Below, in pieces: positions 8,107 to 16,957 of a stretch of 64,000 nt of DNA. A program made the position numbers and the translations under genes. Under the pieces are notes generated by a model. It was given only the letters and a program-made list of their open reading frames with translations, ran no database searches and was not told where the DNA came from. Every line of letters starts with the position of its first letter. Within the stretch, counting starts at the first letter, position 1. This DNA is from Actinobacteria bacterium IMCC26103 (GTDB lineage: Bacteria > Actinomycetota > Actinomycetes > Nanopelagicales > Nanopelagicaceae), in assembly GCA_002284875.1 (NCBI GenBank), contig CP015604.1, forward strand, positions 806,001 through 870,000, read 5' to 3'.

Positions 8107-9798
8107 ATGAATCGAAAAATTATTAAATTAGCTGCCATAGCCAATTTAATACTTTTCACTCTCTTTACAGTCGCCCCAAATACCCCTGCACAAGCCGCTG
8201 ATTCATTTGTCTATACAGATTTCACCGCAAATGACTTTGGACTTTGGAGCCAGTCTTCGCTTTATGGTCAAGATCATTTAGGTAAGCCTAATCAAGAAGA
8301 TTGGAAACAGCTGTGGTGTTCTGGTTGGGATGATCCAAGCTGCGCGGTGTATGACAATCTATTTGCAGATTTGATTCTTAGCCCGTGTGTAAATGAGGCA
8401 GATCGCGCTTGCTTAGATAGCGTTGAAGCGAAGAACTCCTCAGGCTCACTTGAGAAGTTAACTCTTTACGGAGAAGCAACTTCACAAAGAATTGCCAAGT
8501 ATCAATTTAAGAACGGTACCAACCTCGTAGACATGCCAGCTGGTGGCGGATTGTCGGTTTGGAAGAGTTCCGATAAAAATAGTGACGGTACAGATAAATA
8601 CTACGCCGCCCATATTCTCTTACGTTACATAGCAACCTCAAAGAAGAGTGGTTTAGTTGCCGAAGATCAGGTTGTTCTCTCTGATTTCAAAGGACAGGTA
8701 TTTCCAGTAACCCTCAACCCCGGCGGCGTTTGCAAAGAATTTGCCATAGGTACGCAATGCATAAATTCTGCTGATTTTGCAGGCAGCGAGAAGATCGCAG
8801 TTACCTTGCGAATGAATAAGAATTTAACTGGCTGGATCTTTGGACGAATGCAAGATGCTGACTTTTCAGTGACCGCCCTAGATTCTGTCTATAATAAAAT
8901 TAGAATTGCAGGAGATGTAACTTTTGTTCCAGAGCTAGCCGCTACGGTAGCAAAAGCCGATATCGCCAAAGATCCAAAACTGGAGAAATACCTGCGTGAT
9001 TTCTTCACCGTTGGACGAGTTGGATTAAATGTTCCGGATCCGGGTGGAGGATCGTGGAACGACGGAAATATCGGCGGATCGCAATCCAAAACTTACGATA
9101 GCTTCTTAGCCGCCCAAACAACGACCAGACTATATTCGGTTAACTTTGAAAAGTTTGCGCTATTTGCCGCCTTTGAAGATCAATTTAAACCCTTTTCTCC
9201 GGCGGCTAGCAACAACGGCAGGAATATTCTGCGCAAGACCAATTCTATTTTTTGGAACTTCGGAGCAAATTCATACATCGGAAATAACACTTGCTCGGCC
9301 GATAAGAGCAAGCTCCATGGAATGGTCGTAACAAATGCACCGATATTTGAGAATGGTCCGCCTGAATTCAAGGACGGATCACTAAATTATCGAGTTGCTG
9401 GAATTCACAACAATATCGATGGCAGCGAGTTCAAAGGTAGATACACATACATTGTCCGCTCTGACACGGCTCGTTGTTATTATGGTTTCTCCAACGCCCC
9501 AATAGAAGCTAGAGTCGAAGTTGTCTCTTCTAATTCTGCTAGCCAAGTGGCGTCGGTATTAGTATCAGAAAAAGATGGTTTTCTAAAATTACAAGCAGAT
9601 AACTTCACTTTCTCATCCCCAACTATCAAGATGAAGTTTTCACAAAGTAGCGAAACCAAGCCTGCGACACCTGCGGTAGCGACTCCTGTCGAGGCTCCTG
9701 CGAAAAAGATTTTGTCGATTACTTGCATTAAGGGCAAAGTTACGAAGAAGATTTCAGGTGTTAGCCCAAAGTGCCCTAGTGGGTATAAGAAGAAGTAA
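8107..9798 (+). CDS. Secreted protein of unknown function with CPxGYKKK C-terminal module
   Basis: I do not recognise the 563-residue body. Residues 1-31 are a Sec signal peptide (charged start, hydrophobic core, cleavage probably after AQA). The mature part is rich in Ser, Asn, Asp and aromatic residues, with several cysteines near the N-terminus (WCSGW, SCAVYDN, SPCVNEADRAC), so it is likely an extracytoplasmic beta-rich, disulfide-bonded protein. A Pro/Ala/Thr linker leads to a last 28-residue module, CxKGxVxKK then GVxPxCPxGYKKK, which recurs in the protein at 11151. It starts directly after the ddl stop, without a gap. Confidence 0.85.
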   Translation: MNRKIIKLAAIANLILFTLFTVAPNTPAQAADSFVYTDFTANDFGLWSQSSLYGQDHLGKPNQEDWKQLWCSGWDDPSCAVYDNLFADLILSPCVNEADRACLDSVEAKNSSGSLEKLTLYGEATSQRIAKYQFKNGTNLVDMPAGGGLSVWKSSDKNSDGTDKYYAAHILLRYIATSKKSGLVAEDQVVLSDFKGQVFPVTLNPGGVCKEFAIGTQCINSADFAGSEKIAVTLRMNKNLTGWIFGRMQDADFSVTALDSVYNKIRIAGDVTFVPELAATVAKADIAKDPKLEKYLRDFFTVGRVGLNVPDPGGGSWNDGNIGGSQSKTYDSFLAAQTTTRLYSVNFEKFALFAAFEDQFKPFSPAASNNGRNILRKTNSIFWNFGANSYIGNNTCSADKSKLHGMVVTNAPIFENGPPEFKDGSLNYRVAGIHNNIDGSEFKGRYTYIVRSDTARCYYGFSNAPIEARVEVVSSNSASQVASVLVSEKDGFLKLQADNFTFSSPTIKMKFSQSSETKPATPAVATPVEAPAKKILSITCIKGKVTKKISGVSPKCPSGYKKK

Positions 9799-9801
9799 GT
9801 T

Positions 9802-10035
9802 CTAGTAAGTAACTGGGCAAGTTAAAGTACGTGTAATGCCCGCAACTGCCTGAACTTTAGACAAGATGCTGCGTCCGAATTCTTCCATCGAAGGGGCTTC
9901 AGCGCGCATGATCACATCGTATGGACCGGTTACGCCTTCAGCGAGAGTTACGCCTGCGATCGCAGAAACAGATTTGGCAACACTCGAAGCTTTACCGACT
10001 TCAGTTTGAATCAAAATAAATGCTTGAACTGACAT
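9802..10035 (-). CDS. Stand-alone Lrp/AsnC ligand-binding (RAM) domain protein
   Basis: This 77-residue protein consists only of the C-terminal effector-binding alpha/beta domain of Lrp/AsnC regulators, beginning VQAFILIQTEVGKA and containing EGVTGPYDVIMRAEA. It has no DNA-binding helix-turn-helix. Such single-domain proteins are common in actinobacteria and may modulate full-length Lrp proteins by mixed assembly; the role here is inferred. An ATG at 10044 is in frame, but the ATG at 10035 has AAAGG at better spacing. It is convergent with the preceding secreted-protein gene (3-base gap) and divergent from thiL. Confidence 0.88.
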   Translation of the reverse strand: MSVQAFILIQTEVGKASSVAKSVSAIAGVTLAEGVTGPYDVIMRAEAPSMEEFGRSILSKVQAVAGITRTLTCPVTY

Positions 10036-10123
10036 TGTGGTCATACCTTTCTCGTGAAAGCTTCGCCGTTGAAGATAACCGTAAAGGTACTCCTACTTGC
10101 TTTGATGTTCTAGTCTTGGCGCT

Positions 10124-11053
10124 ATGGCAGATCGTTCGGGAGCGTACTCAGAAGCGCAGGTAATTGCGCGACTGCGTGAGATTTTCGCCAGCCCTGATCC
10201 GCGAATTGAAGTTGGAATTGGCGATGATGCTGCCGTTGTTGCCGGTGATAAACGGCAAGTTATGACAACGGATATGGCCGTGGAAGGCGTGCACTTTCGC
10301 AACGATTGGTCTTCCGGATTTGAAATCGGTCGCAAAGTTACTGCGGCAAATGCTGCAGATATTTTGGCGATGGGCGCTACTCCCGATTATCTACTGGTTG
10401 CCGTGGCGCTCATTGGTACTGAAAGTATGGAATGGATTAGCGAACTAGCGCGTGGAATCAAATTTGAAGCAGATCTTGCGGGTATGCAGGTCATTGGTGG
10501 AGATATTTCCCGAAGTGAGAATGTGGTTATCTCAATGACCGCAGTTGGACATTGTGACAACGCAATCACACGGGCTGGCGCGCAGGTCGGTGATGGTATC
10601 TATCTATCATCCTTAACGGGTTGGTCAGCAGCAGGTTTGGCTATATTGCAAAGCGCTAGTGGTGCCAAGAGTGAAGCCGGTCAGTTAGCAGTTCAAGAGT
10701 TTAAATCTCCGACCATTGATTACAAATTTGATTCTGCTAGGGCTACAGCTATGTGTGATGTAAGTGATTGCGTCATTGAACAAAGCGCTCAAATTGCTGA
10801 TGCATCAGGTGTTGAACTAGCTTTTGATATAAATCTAATTGCAAACTCTGCAGAGTTCATCGAATTGCAATCAATCGCAAATGATTTAGATATATCTATC
10901 TGGCAATGGATTTTCGCTGGGGGAGAAGACCACGTATTACTCGCTACTGGCAAAGATCTGCCAGGCTTGCGAATTGGCGATGTCATAAAGGGTTCTGGGG
11001 TATCCGGCGTTCCTACAGGCGTAGAAACCAGCGCATGGCGACACTTTAAATAG
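10124..11053 (+). CDS. thiL: Thiamine-monophosphate kinase
   Basis: ThiL phosphorylates thiamine monophosphate to thiamine pyrophosphate with ATP. The 309-residue product has the PurM-like fold signatures: VGIGDDAAVV near residue 40, TTDMAVEGVHFR near 55, the ANAADILAMGA helix and the GGEDHVLLAT loop near 266. The pattern fits ThiL better than its paralogues (selenophosphate synthetase, HypE). No other thiamine genes are in the window; dxs (57505) supplies DXP, a thiazole precursor. Confidence 0.95.
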   Translation: MADRSGAYSEAQVIARLREIFASPDPRIEVGIGDDAAVVAGDKRQVMTTDMAVEGVHFRNDWSSGFEIGRKVTAANAADILAMGATPDYLLVAVALIGTESMEWISELARGIKFEADLAGMQVIGGDISRSENVVISMTAVGHCDNAITRAGAQVGDGIYLSSLTGWSAAGLAILQSASGAKSEAGQLAVQEFKSPTIDYKFDSARATAMCDVSDCVIEQSAQIADASGVELAFDINLIANSAEFIELQSIANDLDISIWQWIFAGGEDHVLLATGKDLPGLRIGDVIKGSGVSGVPTGVETSAWRHFK

Positions 11054-11150
11054 AGATTGCGATTTTTATGCACCGAAGTTCATTTTTTATTTATTTTTAA
11101 TTGGTCGTGGTTCTATTGCCTAGCCACTGAACAAGCGATAATTTTGCCGC

Positions 11151-12401
11151 ATGAAAAAGTCTTCGTTTATAGCATCCATTGCGACCGCCGCGCTTTCTCT
11201 CTCTGCAGTATTAGTTGGCGTTACCTCAGCTAACGCGAGTATCACACTTCCTAAGGGAGCCTTTCTTCCATGTGCTGCAGGTGGTGGCACATATTGCATC
11301 GAGTCAGTAAGCGTTACACCAAGTGGTGGTAAAGCTATTGCACTTACTTGGGTTGCGACTGGATCGCAAGGTGCGGCAGCAGGAAATACAAATGGAGTTG
11401 CAGCTGGTAAAGAGCTCCCTGGACGCTGGAGCGCAGATGGAGCTTTTGCAAATGAGAATTACGATGGTTTATATGTCGAAGCACAAGCGGCCAATGAATT
11501 TGTCCCATGGATTATGTTGGATGCCAAGCCAACTTATTCACCTGGTAATAAAGTATCACTTGCTGCTACGACTACAAGCGCCACAACTCCAGTAAATCTA
11601 AACGCAGATGCGTTGATTTCTGTGAAGATGAGAATTTCAGATTTTAAGTTAGGCGTTACCTATGGAATCGCAACGGAAGCCACCGTAGATGTTCAAGCGG
11701 GCGTCTTTGAGATTGCGGGCTACCCAGTAAAAGTTCCACAAGCCAAGAGCACAAAAGATTGCAGCGGAGATGCCGGAGTTTCATCTGCACTTGTTACTCA
11801 ATTCCAATCGATATTAGTCCCATCTAACGATCCACTTGGTTTCTCATTCGAAGGTGGCTCAGGCAAGATTTATGTGGGATCAAATGGACTCTGCAAGCTA
11901 TCAACACCGGTGTGGAATTCTGAGAAGAAATCACTTAGCTACAAAGCATCTGCGCCGCGACTTGCTCCAGATGGCAAGACTGTTAATACTGGTTTCTATT
12001 ATGCGACTATCTCAGCAGCTGATGCGCTTGCACTTTGGGGGCTAAAACGTGCTGAAGATGCTGCATCAGCGTTAATGGTTTCAGTTCGTACTACCGATGG
12101 CGGTTCAACTGCTGCTACGAAGACAGTTGCCGTTAAGAATGGGCGCATCATTATTCAGGTATTTGGTTTTGAGTTCCCAGATCCGATGCTCGATATCTCG
12201 CTAAATCCAAGCTTTGATTTGATGGCATCTTCGGCGCTATCTGATAGCAATATGTCAGCTCAAGCAACTGTTAAGAAATCACCAACTCCCAAGCCAACAG
12301 TTGCGCCAAAGACGACAACAATTTCATGCTTGAAGGGTAATGTTTTAAAGAAGGTAACTGGCGTTAAGCCAACTTGCCCAACGGGTTATAAGAAGAAGTA
12401 A
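11151..12401 (+). CDS. Secreted protein of unknown function sharing the CPxGYKKK C-terminal module
   Basis: I do not recognise this 416-residue protein. Residues 1-29 form a clear signal peptide (MKKSSF, hydrophobic core, ANA cleavage site). The mature chain is Ala/Ser/Thr/Gly-rich with cysteines near CAAGGGTYC and KDCSGD, suggesting an exported beta-rich protein. A Pro/Thr/Lys linker leads to a terminal 28 residues matching the protein at 8107 in about 17 positions: CxKGxVxKK, two variable residues, then GVxPxCPxGYKKK. The bodies of the two proteins do not look alike, so the tail behaves as a separate module. It is convergent with rpmB. Confidence 0.88.
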   Translation: MKKSSFIASIATAALSLSAVLVGVTSANASITLPKGAFLPCAAGGGTYCIESVSVTPSGGKAIALTWVATGSQGAAAGNTNGVAAGKELPGRWSADGAFANENYDGLYVEAQAANEFVPWIMLDAKPTYSPGNKVSLAATTTSATTPVNLNADALISVKMRISDFKLGVTYGIATEATVDVQAGVFEIAGYPVKVPQAKSTKDCSGDAGVSSALVTQFQSILVPSNDPLGFSFEGGSGKIYVGSNGLCKLSTPVWNSEKKSLSYKASAPRLAPDGKTVNTGFYYATISAADALALWGLKRAEDAASALMVSVRTTDGGSTAATKTVAVKNGRIIIQVFGFEFPDPMLDISLNPSFDLMASSALSDSNMSAQATVKKSPTPKPTVAPKTTTISCLKGNVLKKVTGVKPTCPTGYKKK

Positions 12402-12420
12402 CTAATTCTAGGCGAGTTAA

Positions 12421-12606
12421 TTAACGAGTTACTTTGCCAGCCTTAAGGCATGAAGTGCAGACATTTTGGCGCTTTGTGCTTCCGCCAACCAGGGTCTTGA
12501 TGCGCTGAATATTTGGATTCCAGCGGCGACGTGTCTTTACCTGAGAGTGGGAAACGTTATTTCCGAAGCTGGGCCCTTTGCCACAGATATCGCATGTTGA
12601 TGCCAC
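12421..12606 (-). CDS. rpmB: 50S ribosomal protein L28 (zinc-ribbon form)
   Basis: This is a 61-residue large-subunit ribosomal protein. It has CDIC near the N-terminus and CTSC near the C-terminus, so it is the zinc-binding (C+) form. [17 protein letters not shown] is the family signature. It is transcribed away from cydA from the shared 245-base gap 12607-12851. Confidence 0.97.
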   Translation of the reverse strand: MASTCDICGKGPSFGNNVSHSQVKTRRRWNPNIQRIKTLVGGSTKRQNVCTSCLKAGKVTR

Positions 12607-12761
12607 AGCAGTACTCCTTTTAATTTCAAATTCTTAAGCCAGATCCCCAATTGCGGCCCGGCGGGTTAACAGGCCGTAAGGGTAGCAAGAAGTTGGGCAT
12701 GGTGGCTAATCGCCAAGAAAAGAGTGCTGACCCTCAAGGATCTACGCGTAAAAAATAGTGG

Positions 12762-12775
12762 GTGGTGGGCACCAC
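12762..12775. promoter_or_regulatory. Palindrome upstream of cydA
   Basis: GTGGTG (12762-12767) and CACCAC (12770-12775) form an inverted repeat with a two-base centre, 76 bases before the cydA start and in the gap shared with rpmB. It could be an operator for the cyd operon. It does not match the Rex consensus known from actinobacteria (TTGTGAA-n4-TTCACAA). The regulator is unknown. Confidence 0.3.
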
Positions 12776-12851
12776 ACGAAATTCTGCAATAACTCTGCAT
12801 CGGCAGGCGCAAGATAAGAAATGAGAAAGATACCCACTCAGAAATGGAGAA

Positions 12852-14264
12852 ATGAGTTCGATGAATTCACTCGATCTAGCAAGGTGGCAATTCGCCATCA
12901 CAACCGTTTATCACTTCCTATTTGTACCTATCACGATAGGAATGGGTTTCCTCGTAGCAGGTCTACAAACTGCTTGGTATAGAACCAACAAAGTAAAGTA
13001 CTTACGAGCAACTAAATTTTTCGGAAAACTCTTTTTAATAAACTTCGCTATTGGTGTTGTAACTGGAATTGTTCAAGAGTTCCAATTTGGCATGAACTGG
13101 TCGTCATATAGTCGTTTTGTCGGAGATATCTTTGGAGCTCCGTTGGCTATGGAAGGGCTGCTCGCGTTCTTCCTGGAAAGTACTTTCCTTGGACTCTGGA
13201 TCTTCGGCTGGGATCGCCTACCTAAGAAAATTCACCTTGCATCTATTTGGTTGGCTTCGCTTGGAACCTTGTTATCCGCTTACTTCATCCTGGCTGCAAA
13301 TGCCTGGATGCAGCACCCAGTCGGCTACACGATGAATCTCGAAAAAGGTCGAGCTGAGTTAACCAGCATTGTTTCCGTGCTAACTCAGAAAACAGCGCTT
13401 GCAACTTTCTTTCACACCATACCTTCTGCCGCATTCACTGCAGGAGCATTCATCGCTGGGATTTCTGCTTGGCTACTAATAAAGAAGATGGATGCTGAGA
13501 TGTCACGCACGACTCTCAAATTAGGTTTGATTACGATGATGGCATCATTTGTCTTGGTATTTATATCTGGTGACGTCACCTCTAAAATTATGACTGAACA
13601 ACAGCCTATGAAGATGGCAGCGGCGGAAGCGCTTTATCAAACTACCGATTCAGCTCCATTCTCGCTTTTGACCATCGGCACTCTTGATGGCTCACGATCA
13701 GTTTTTCAAATTGATGTTCCTTCCGTCCTGTCATTTCTGGCAACCGGGGACTTTAAGGGAACCGTAAAAGGCGTCAACGATATTCAGGCAGAGTATGAAA
13801 AGACCTACGGCCCCGGTGATTATTCGCCAAATATTCCGCTGGCATATTGGTCGTTCCGATTAATGATTGGTTTTGGCGCCCTTGGGTTCCTCTTTGCCTT
13901 ACTTACGCTTTTTAAAATGCGCCGTGAGGGCACACCAAGAGGTAAGTGGTTCTTGCCGGCGATGATATTCCTTCCATTTACTCCGCTATTGGCAAACTCG
14001 TTCGGATGGATATTTACTGAAGCGGGACGTCAACCATGGGCAGTATTCGGATTGATCCGAACTGCAGATGGAGTAAGAGCGGTTGTATCTGCGGGAAGCG
14101 TCTTATTTACAATGATTGTCTTCACGCTTCTATATGGCGTTCTGGCATTTATAGAAGTGGGCCTCACTCTGAAGGTAATTAAGAACGGACCACAGACTGA
14201 ATTGGATTATGCAGATCCCAAACTCGGTGGTTCCGATAAACAAACTCTCGTGATGGCCTACTAG
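12852..14264 (+). CDS. cydA: Cytochrome bd ubiquinol oxidase subunit I
   Basis: CydA binds haems b558, b595 and d and oxidises quinol, reducing oxygen to water with high affinity. The 470-residue multi-spanning protein shows the N-terminal histidine in TTVYHFLFVPITIG, the EFQFGMNWSSYSRFVGDIFG and GAPLAMEGLLAFFLEST blocks, and GRQPWAVFG near residue 395, the hallmark of the family. ATG 12852 follows a weak GGAGAA. cydB follows after 12 bases with a strong AGGAGG. The operon is cydABDC. Confidence 0.98.
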   Translation: MSSMNSLDLARWQFAITTVYHFLFVPITIGMGFLVAGLQTAWYRTNKVKYLRATKFFGKLFLINFAIGVVTGIVQEFQFGMNWSSYSRFVGDIFGAPLAMEGLLAFFLESTFLGLWIFGWDRLPKKIHLASIWLASLGTLLSAYFILAANAWMQHPVGYTMNLEKGRAELTSIVSVLTQKTALATFFHTIPSAAFTAGAFIAGISAWLLIKKMDAEMSRTTLKLGLITMMASFVLVFISGDVTSKIMTEQQPMKMAAAEALYQTTDSAPFSLLTIGTLDGSRSVFQIDVPSVLSFLATGDFKGTVKGVNDIQAEYEKTYGPGDYSPNIPLAYWSFRLMIGFGALGFLFALLTLFKMRREGTPRGKWFLPAMIFLPFTPLLANSFGWIFTEAGRQPWAVFGLIRTADGVRAVVSAGSVLFTMIVFTLLYGVLAFIEVGLTLKVIKNGPQTELDYADPKLGGSDKQTLVMAY

Positions 14265-14276
14265 GAGGTATCGATC

Positions 14277-15335
14277 ATGTCACTAGAAACTACTTGGTTC
14301 TTACTTATCTCAGTCTTATGGATCGGGTACTTCATCCTGGAAGGTTTTGATTTCGGGGTAGGTGTACTTCTTCCCTTTGTGTCACGAAATGAAGCCGACC
14401 GTCGCGCGGTATTGACGACGCTTGGTCCCGTTTGGGATGGCAACGAGGTTTGGTTGCTAGTTGCCGGTGGTGCAACATTTGCAGCTTTTCCAGAGTGGTA
14501 TGCAACTCTCTTTAGCGGTTTCTATCTTCCACTATTTCTTATTTTAGTTTCACTAATTGTTCGCGGCGTCTCATTTGAATATCGCAGCAAATATGGAAAT
14601 GCAAAGTGGCGTCAACGTTGGGATATCGCAATTGTGATAAGTAGCGCTCTTCCAGCATTATTGTGGGGCGTAGCTTTTGCAAATATCGTGCGTGGAGTTC
14701 CGCTCGAGAAATCGGCGCAAGGACATATTGAATATGTAGGAGGGTTCTTCAATCTGCTGAACCCGTACGCTCTTCTCGGAGGAGTCGTAACCCTTACTGT
14801 TTTCTTGACGCACGGGGCTATCTTTTTATCCTTGAAGACTGCTGGTGGTATTCGCGATCGTGCACATGAACTAGGGCTAAAGATCGGAATGGTCGCAGCA
14901 GTCGCAGCGGTCGCATTCTTGCTTTGGACTAACCTGGCACTCCCTGCATTTAATAGCAAAGTTGCCCTCTTGTCCGCAGGAGTTGCACTTGCCTGGGTAT
15001 CTGGACTGGCTGCAACCCTGAAGCGACGAGAAGGTTGGGCTTTCATATTCTCTGCCACGGCAATTCTCTTATTTGTCTCTGATCTTTTCTATGCGCTATA
15101 TCCACGAGTAATGCCAAGTTCACTCGGAGCGCAGTTTGATCTAACAATCCGTAACGCTTCAAGCACGGCTTATACCCTCAAGGTTATGACTGTTGTTGCG
15201 GTAGTTATGACCCCATTAGTTTTAATTTATCAAGGTTGGACTTATTGGGTGTTCCGCAAACGTGTAAGCGCTTCTCAAATTTCTCATCCAGAGCGAGGAA
15301 TTTTAGATACTGCAACACATATATTGCATCAATGA
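14277..15335 (+). CDS. cydB: Cytochrome bd ubiquinol oxidase subunit II
   Basis: This is the structural partner of CydA in the inner membrane. The 352-residue hydrophobic protein has the family N-terminus WFLLISVLWIGYFILEGFDFGVG and the GPVWDGNEVWLLVAGGATFAAFP block. It has a strong AGGAGG ribosome-binding site. Its stop overlaps the cydD start (ATGA, 15332-15335), so the oxidase and its assembly exporter are translationally coupled. Confidence 0.98.
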   Translation: MSLETTWFLLISVLWIGYFILEGFDFGVGVLLPFVSRNEADRRAVLTTLGPVWDGNEVWLLVAGGATFAAFPEWYATLFSGFYLPLFLILVSLIVRGVSFEYRSKYGNAKWRQRWDIAIVISSALPALLWGVAFANIVRGVPLEKSAQGHIEYVGGFFNLLNPYALLGGVVTLTVFLTHGAIFLSLKTAGGIRDRAHELGLKIGMVAAVAAVAFLLWTNLALPAFNSKVALLSAGVALAWVSGLAATLKRREGWAFIFSATAILLFVSDLFYALYPRVMPSSLGAQFDLTIRNASSTAYTLKVMTVVAVVMTPLVLIYQGWTYWVFRKRVSASQISHPERGILDTATHILHQ

Positions 15336-16957
15336 GATTCGCCCAACTACGACTACTGCTCTCACGGAGCGGTAGTCGTAGCTATTTCCCAGTGATTGCC
15401 GTTGCCGCAGTTATTTCTACTTCGATTGTAATTACTCTTGCACGTTTGATTTCCAAAGTGGTCGTTTCCTTAGTCCAACACTCTGGCGATGTTAAGAAAG
15501 AGATCTTTTGTATATGTTTGATTTGGTTATTCCGTGCCTTTTTTCAAGCGCAATACGAGTATTTCACATCAGTACAAGCCCTTAAGATCAAGGCGCAGAT
15601 ACGTAGTCAGGTGACTTCCGCGTTACCCACGTTCGGAGCAACTTCACCGGCAGCTTTAACAAATTTACTCGTAAAAGGTTTCAACTCACTCGATATCTAT
15701 TTAGGTAGATTCTTTCCACAAATAGTCTCGGCGTTAATTACTCCATTAGCCGTAATTGCAGTTATCGCCCTTTTCGATCCCACTTCTGCATTAATCGCAA
15801 TTATTACCCTTCCCTTGATACCCTTTTTCGGCGCTCTAATAGGCAAGTACACATCAGACTCGGTTGCAAAGAAGTGGGCAACTCTTGGAACTCTATCTAA
15901 ATATTTTGAGGATTCACTAAGAGGTTTTGTCACCCTTCGTATTTTTGGGCGTCATAAATCTCAGGCCAAGCGAATTCGTGAAATGGGAGATCAATATACG
16001 AAGGAGACGATGCAGGTCCTTCGAATATCTTTTCTATCCGCCTTCGCCTTAGAGCTGTGTGCGACGCTTTCGGTTGCGCTTATTGCAGTTGCGATCGGCC
16101 TTCGCCTTGTGAATGGAGATATCTCATTTCTCTCAGGCCTGACCGTCTTGCTCTTAGCGCCAGAAGTTTATTTCCCTCTAAGGAACGCAGCCGCCCTATT
16201 CCATGCATCTGCTGATGGCAAAGCTGCACTGGATGAGATTGGCAAACTCTTTGATCGCGCATCTAGACAAGTTATGCAAGAGGCAAATGACTTCTCAACC
16301 TTTGAAGAGATATCTTGGTCTGAATGGACGATCGATATTCCAACTGTTGCAAAATCGATATTGCCTGCGGCAAAGGTTAAGCGCGGCGAAGTCCTTTTTA
16401 TTACTGGCGAATCAGGTATTGGTAAATCTACTTTCGCGAGGAATTTACTCGGCCTCACCGAGGATCAGATTGTGGAGTTGGATAGTCAGATACGCATTAC
16501 GCCAGCGTCAGCGCAAGCCTGGCGCAAAGTGGTTGGTTGGATCCCGCAAACGCCGCATCTGGCTCCTGGATCTATTGCAGATCAATTTCGTAACTTAATT
16601 CCACAGATAAGTGATTTCGAGATAGCGGAGAAATTACGCCAGGTCGGTTTGGATCTAATTGAATTGCCGCTTGGACTTCAGACACAAGTAGGTGGATTTG
16701 GAGAAAAAAGTGCAGCAATATCGGGCGGCCAACTCCGCAAAATTGCGATTGCTCGGGCGATAGCGGTCAACCCTGCCCTAATCATTGCCGACGAACCTAG
16801 TGCAGATTTAGATGAGGCCAGCACTAGAGTGATAATGAAAGAGTTTCGAAGAATCGTTCGCGAAGGTGCCGCACTTATCTGCATTACTCATGAAACCGCG
16901 ATGATTCACAGCGATGATCGCGTAATCTCATTTTCGCAGGAGTCAGTCAATGCCTAA
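15332..16957 (+). CDS. cydD: Thiol reductant ABC exporter subunit CydD
   Basis: With CydC it forms an ABC exporter of cysteine/glutathione-type thiols, needed for assembly of cytochrome bd. The 541-residue product has an N-terminal six-helix transmembrane domain and a C-terminal ATPase domain: Walker A GESGIGKST near residue 362, signature ISGGQLRK near 464, Walker B IIADEPSAD near 485. The ATG at 15332 (overlapping the cydB stop) is preferred over a TTG 96 bases upstream inside cydB. A large hairpin lies just inside the coding start. Confidence 0.95.
   Translation: MRFAQLRLLLSRSGSRSYFPVIAVAAVISTSIVITLARLISKVVVSLVQHSGDVKKEIFCICLIWLFRAFFQAQYEYFTSVQALKIKAQIRSQVTSALPTFGATSPAALTNLLVKGFNSLDIYLGRFFPQIVSALITPLAVIAVIALFDPTSALIAIITLPLIPFFGALIGKYTSDSVAKKWATLGTLSKYFEDSLRGFVTLRIFGRHKSQAKRIREMGDQYTKETMQVLRISFLSAFALELCATLSVALIAVAIGLRLVNGDISFLSGLTVLLLAPEVYFPLRNAAALFHASADGKAALDEIGKLFDRASRQVMQEANDFSTFEEISWSEWTIDIPTVAKSILPAAKVKRGEVLFITGESGIGKSTFARNLLGLTEDQIVELDSQIRITPASAQAWRKVVGWIPQTPHLAPGSIADQFRNLIPQISDFEIAEKLRQVGLDLIELPLGLQTQVGGFGEKSAAISGGQLRKIAIARAIAVNPALIIADEPSADLDEASTRVIMKEFRRIVREGAALICITHETAMIHSDDRVISFSQESVNA
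15348..15380 (+). repeat. Large inverted repeat in the first codons of cydD
   Basis: TACGACTAC (15348-15356) pairs perfectly with GTAGTCGTA (15372-15380). Inside it a T-G wobble and GCTC/GAGC extend the stem to 14 pairs around the loop TCACG. It begins 16 bases after the cydD ATG. Such a stem in the mRNA could restrain CydD translation unless ribosomes arrive from cydB. The structure is seen; the regulatory role is inferred. Confidence 0.6.

Noticed and set aside
12396-12434. Inverted repeat AAGTAACT/AGTTACTT between the convergent secreted-protein and rpmB genes
   Set aside because: The loop is 23 bases and there is no T-run; too weak to call a terminator.
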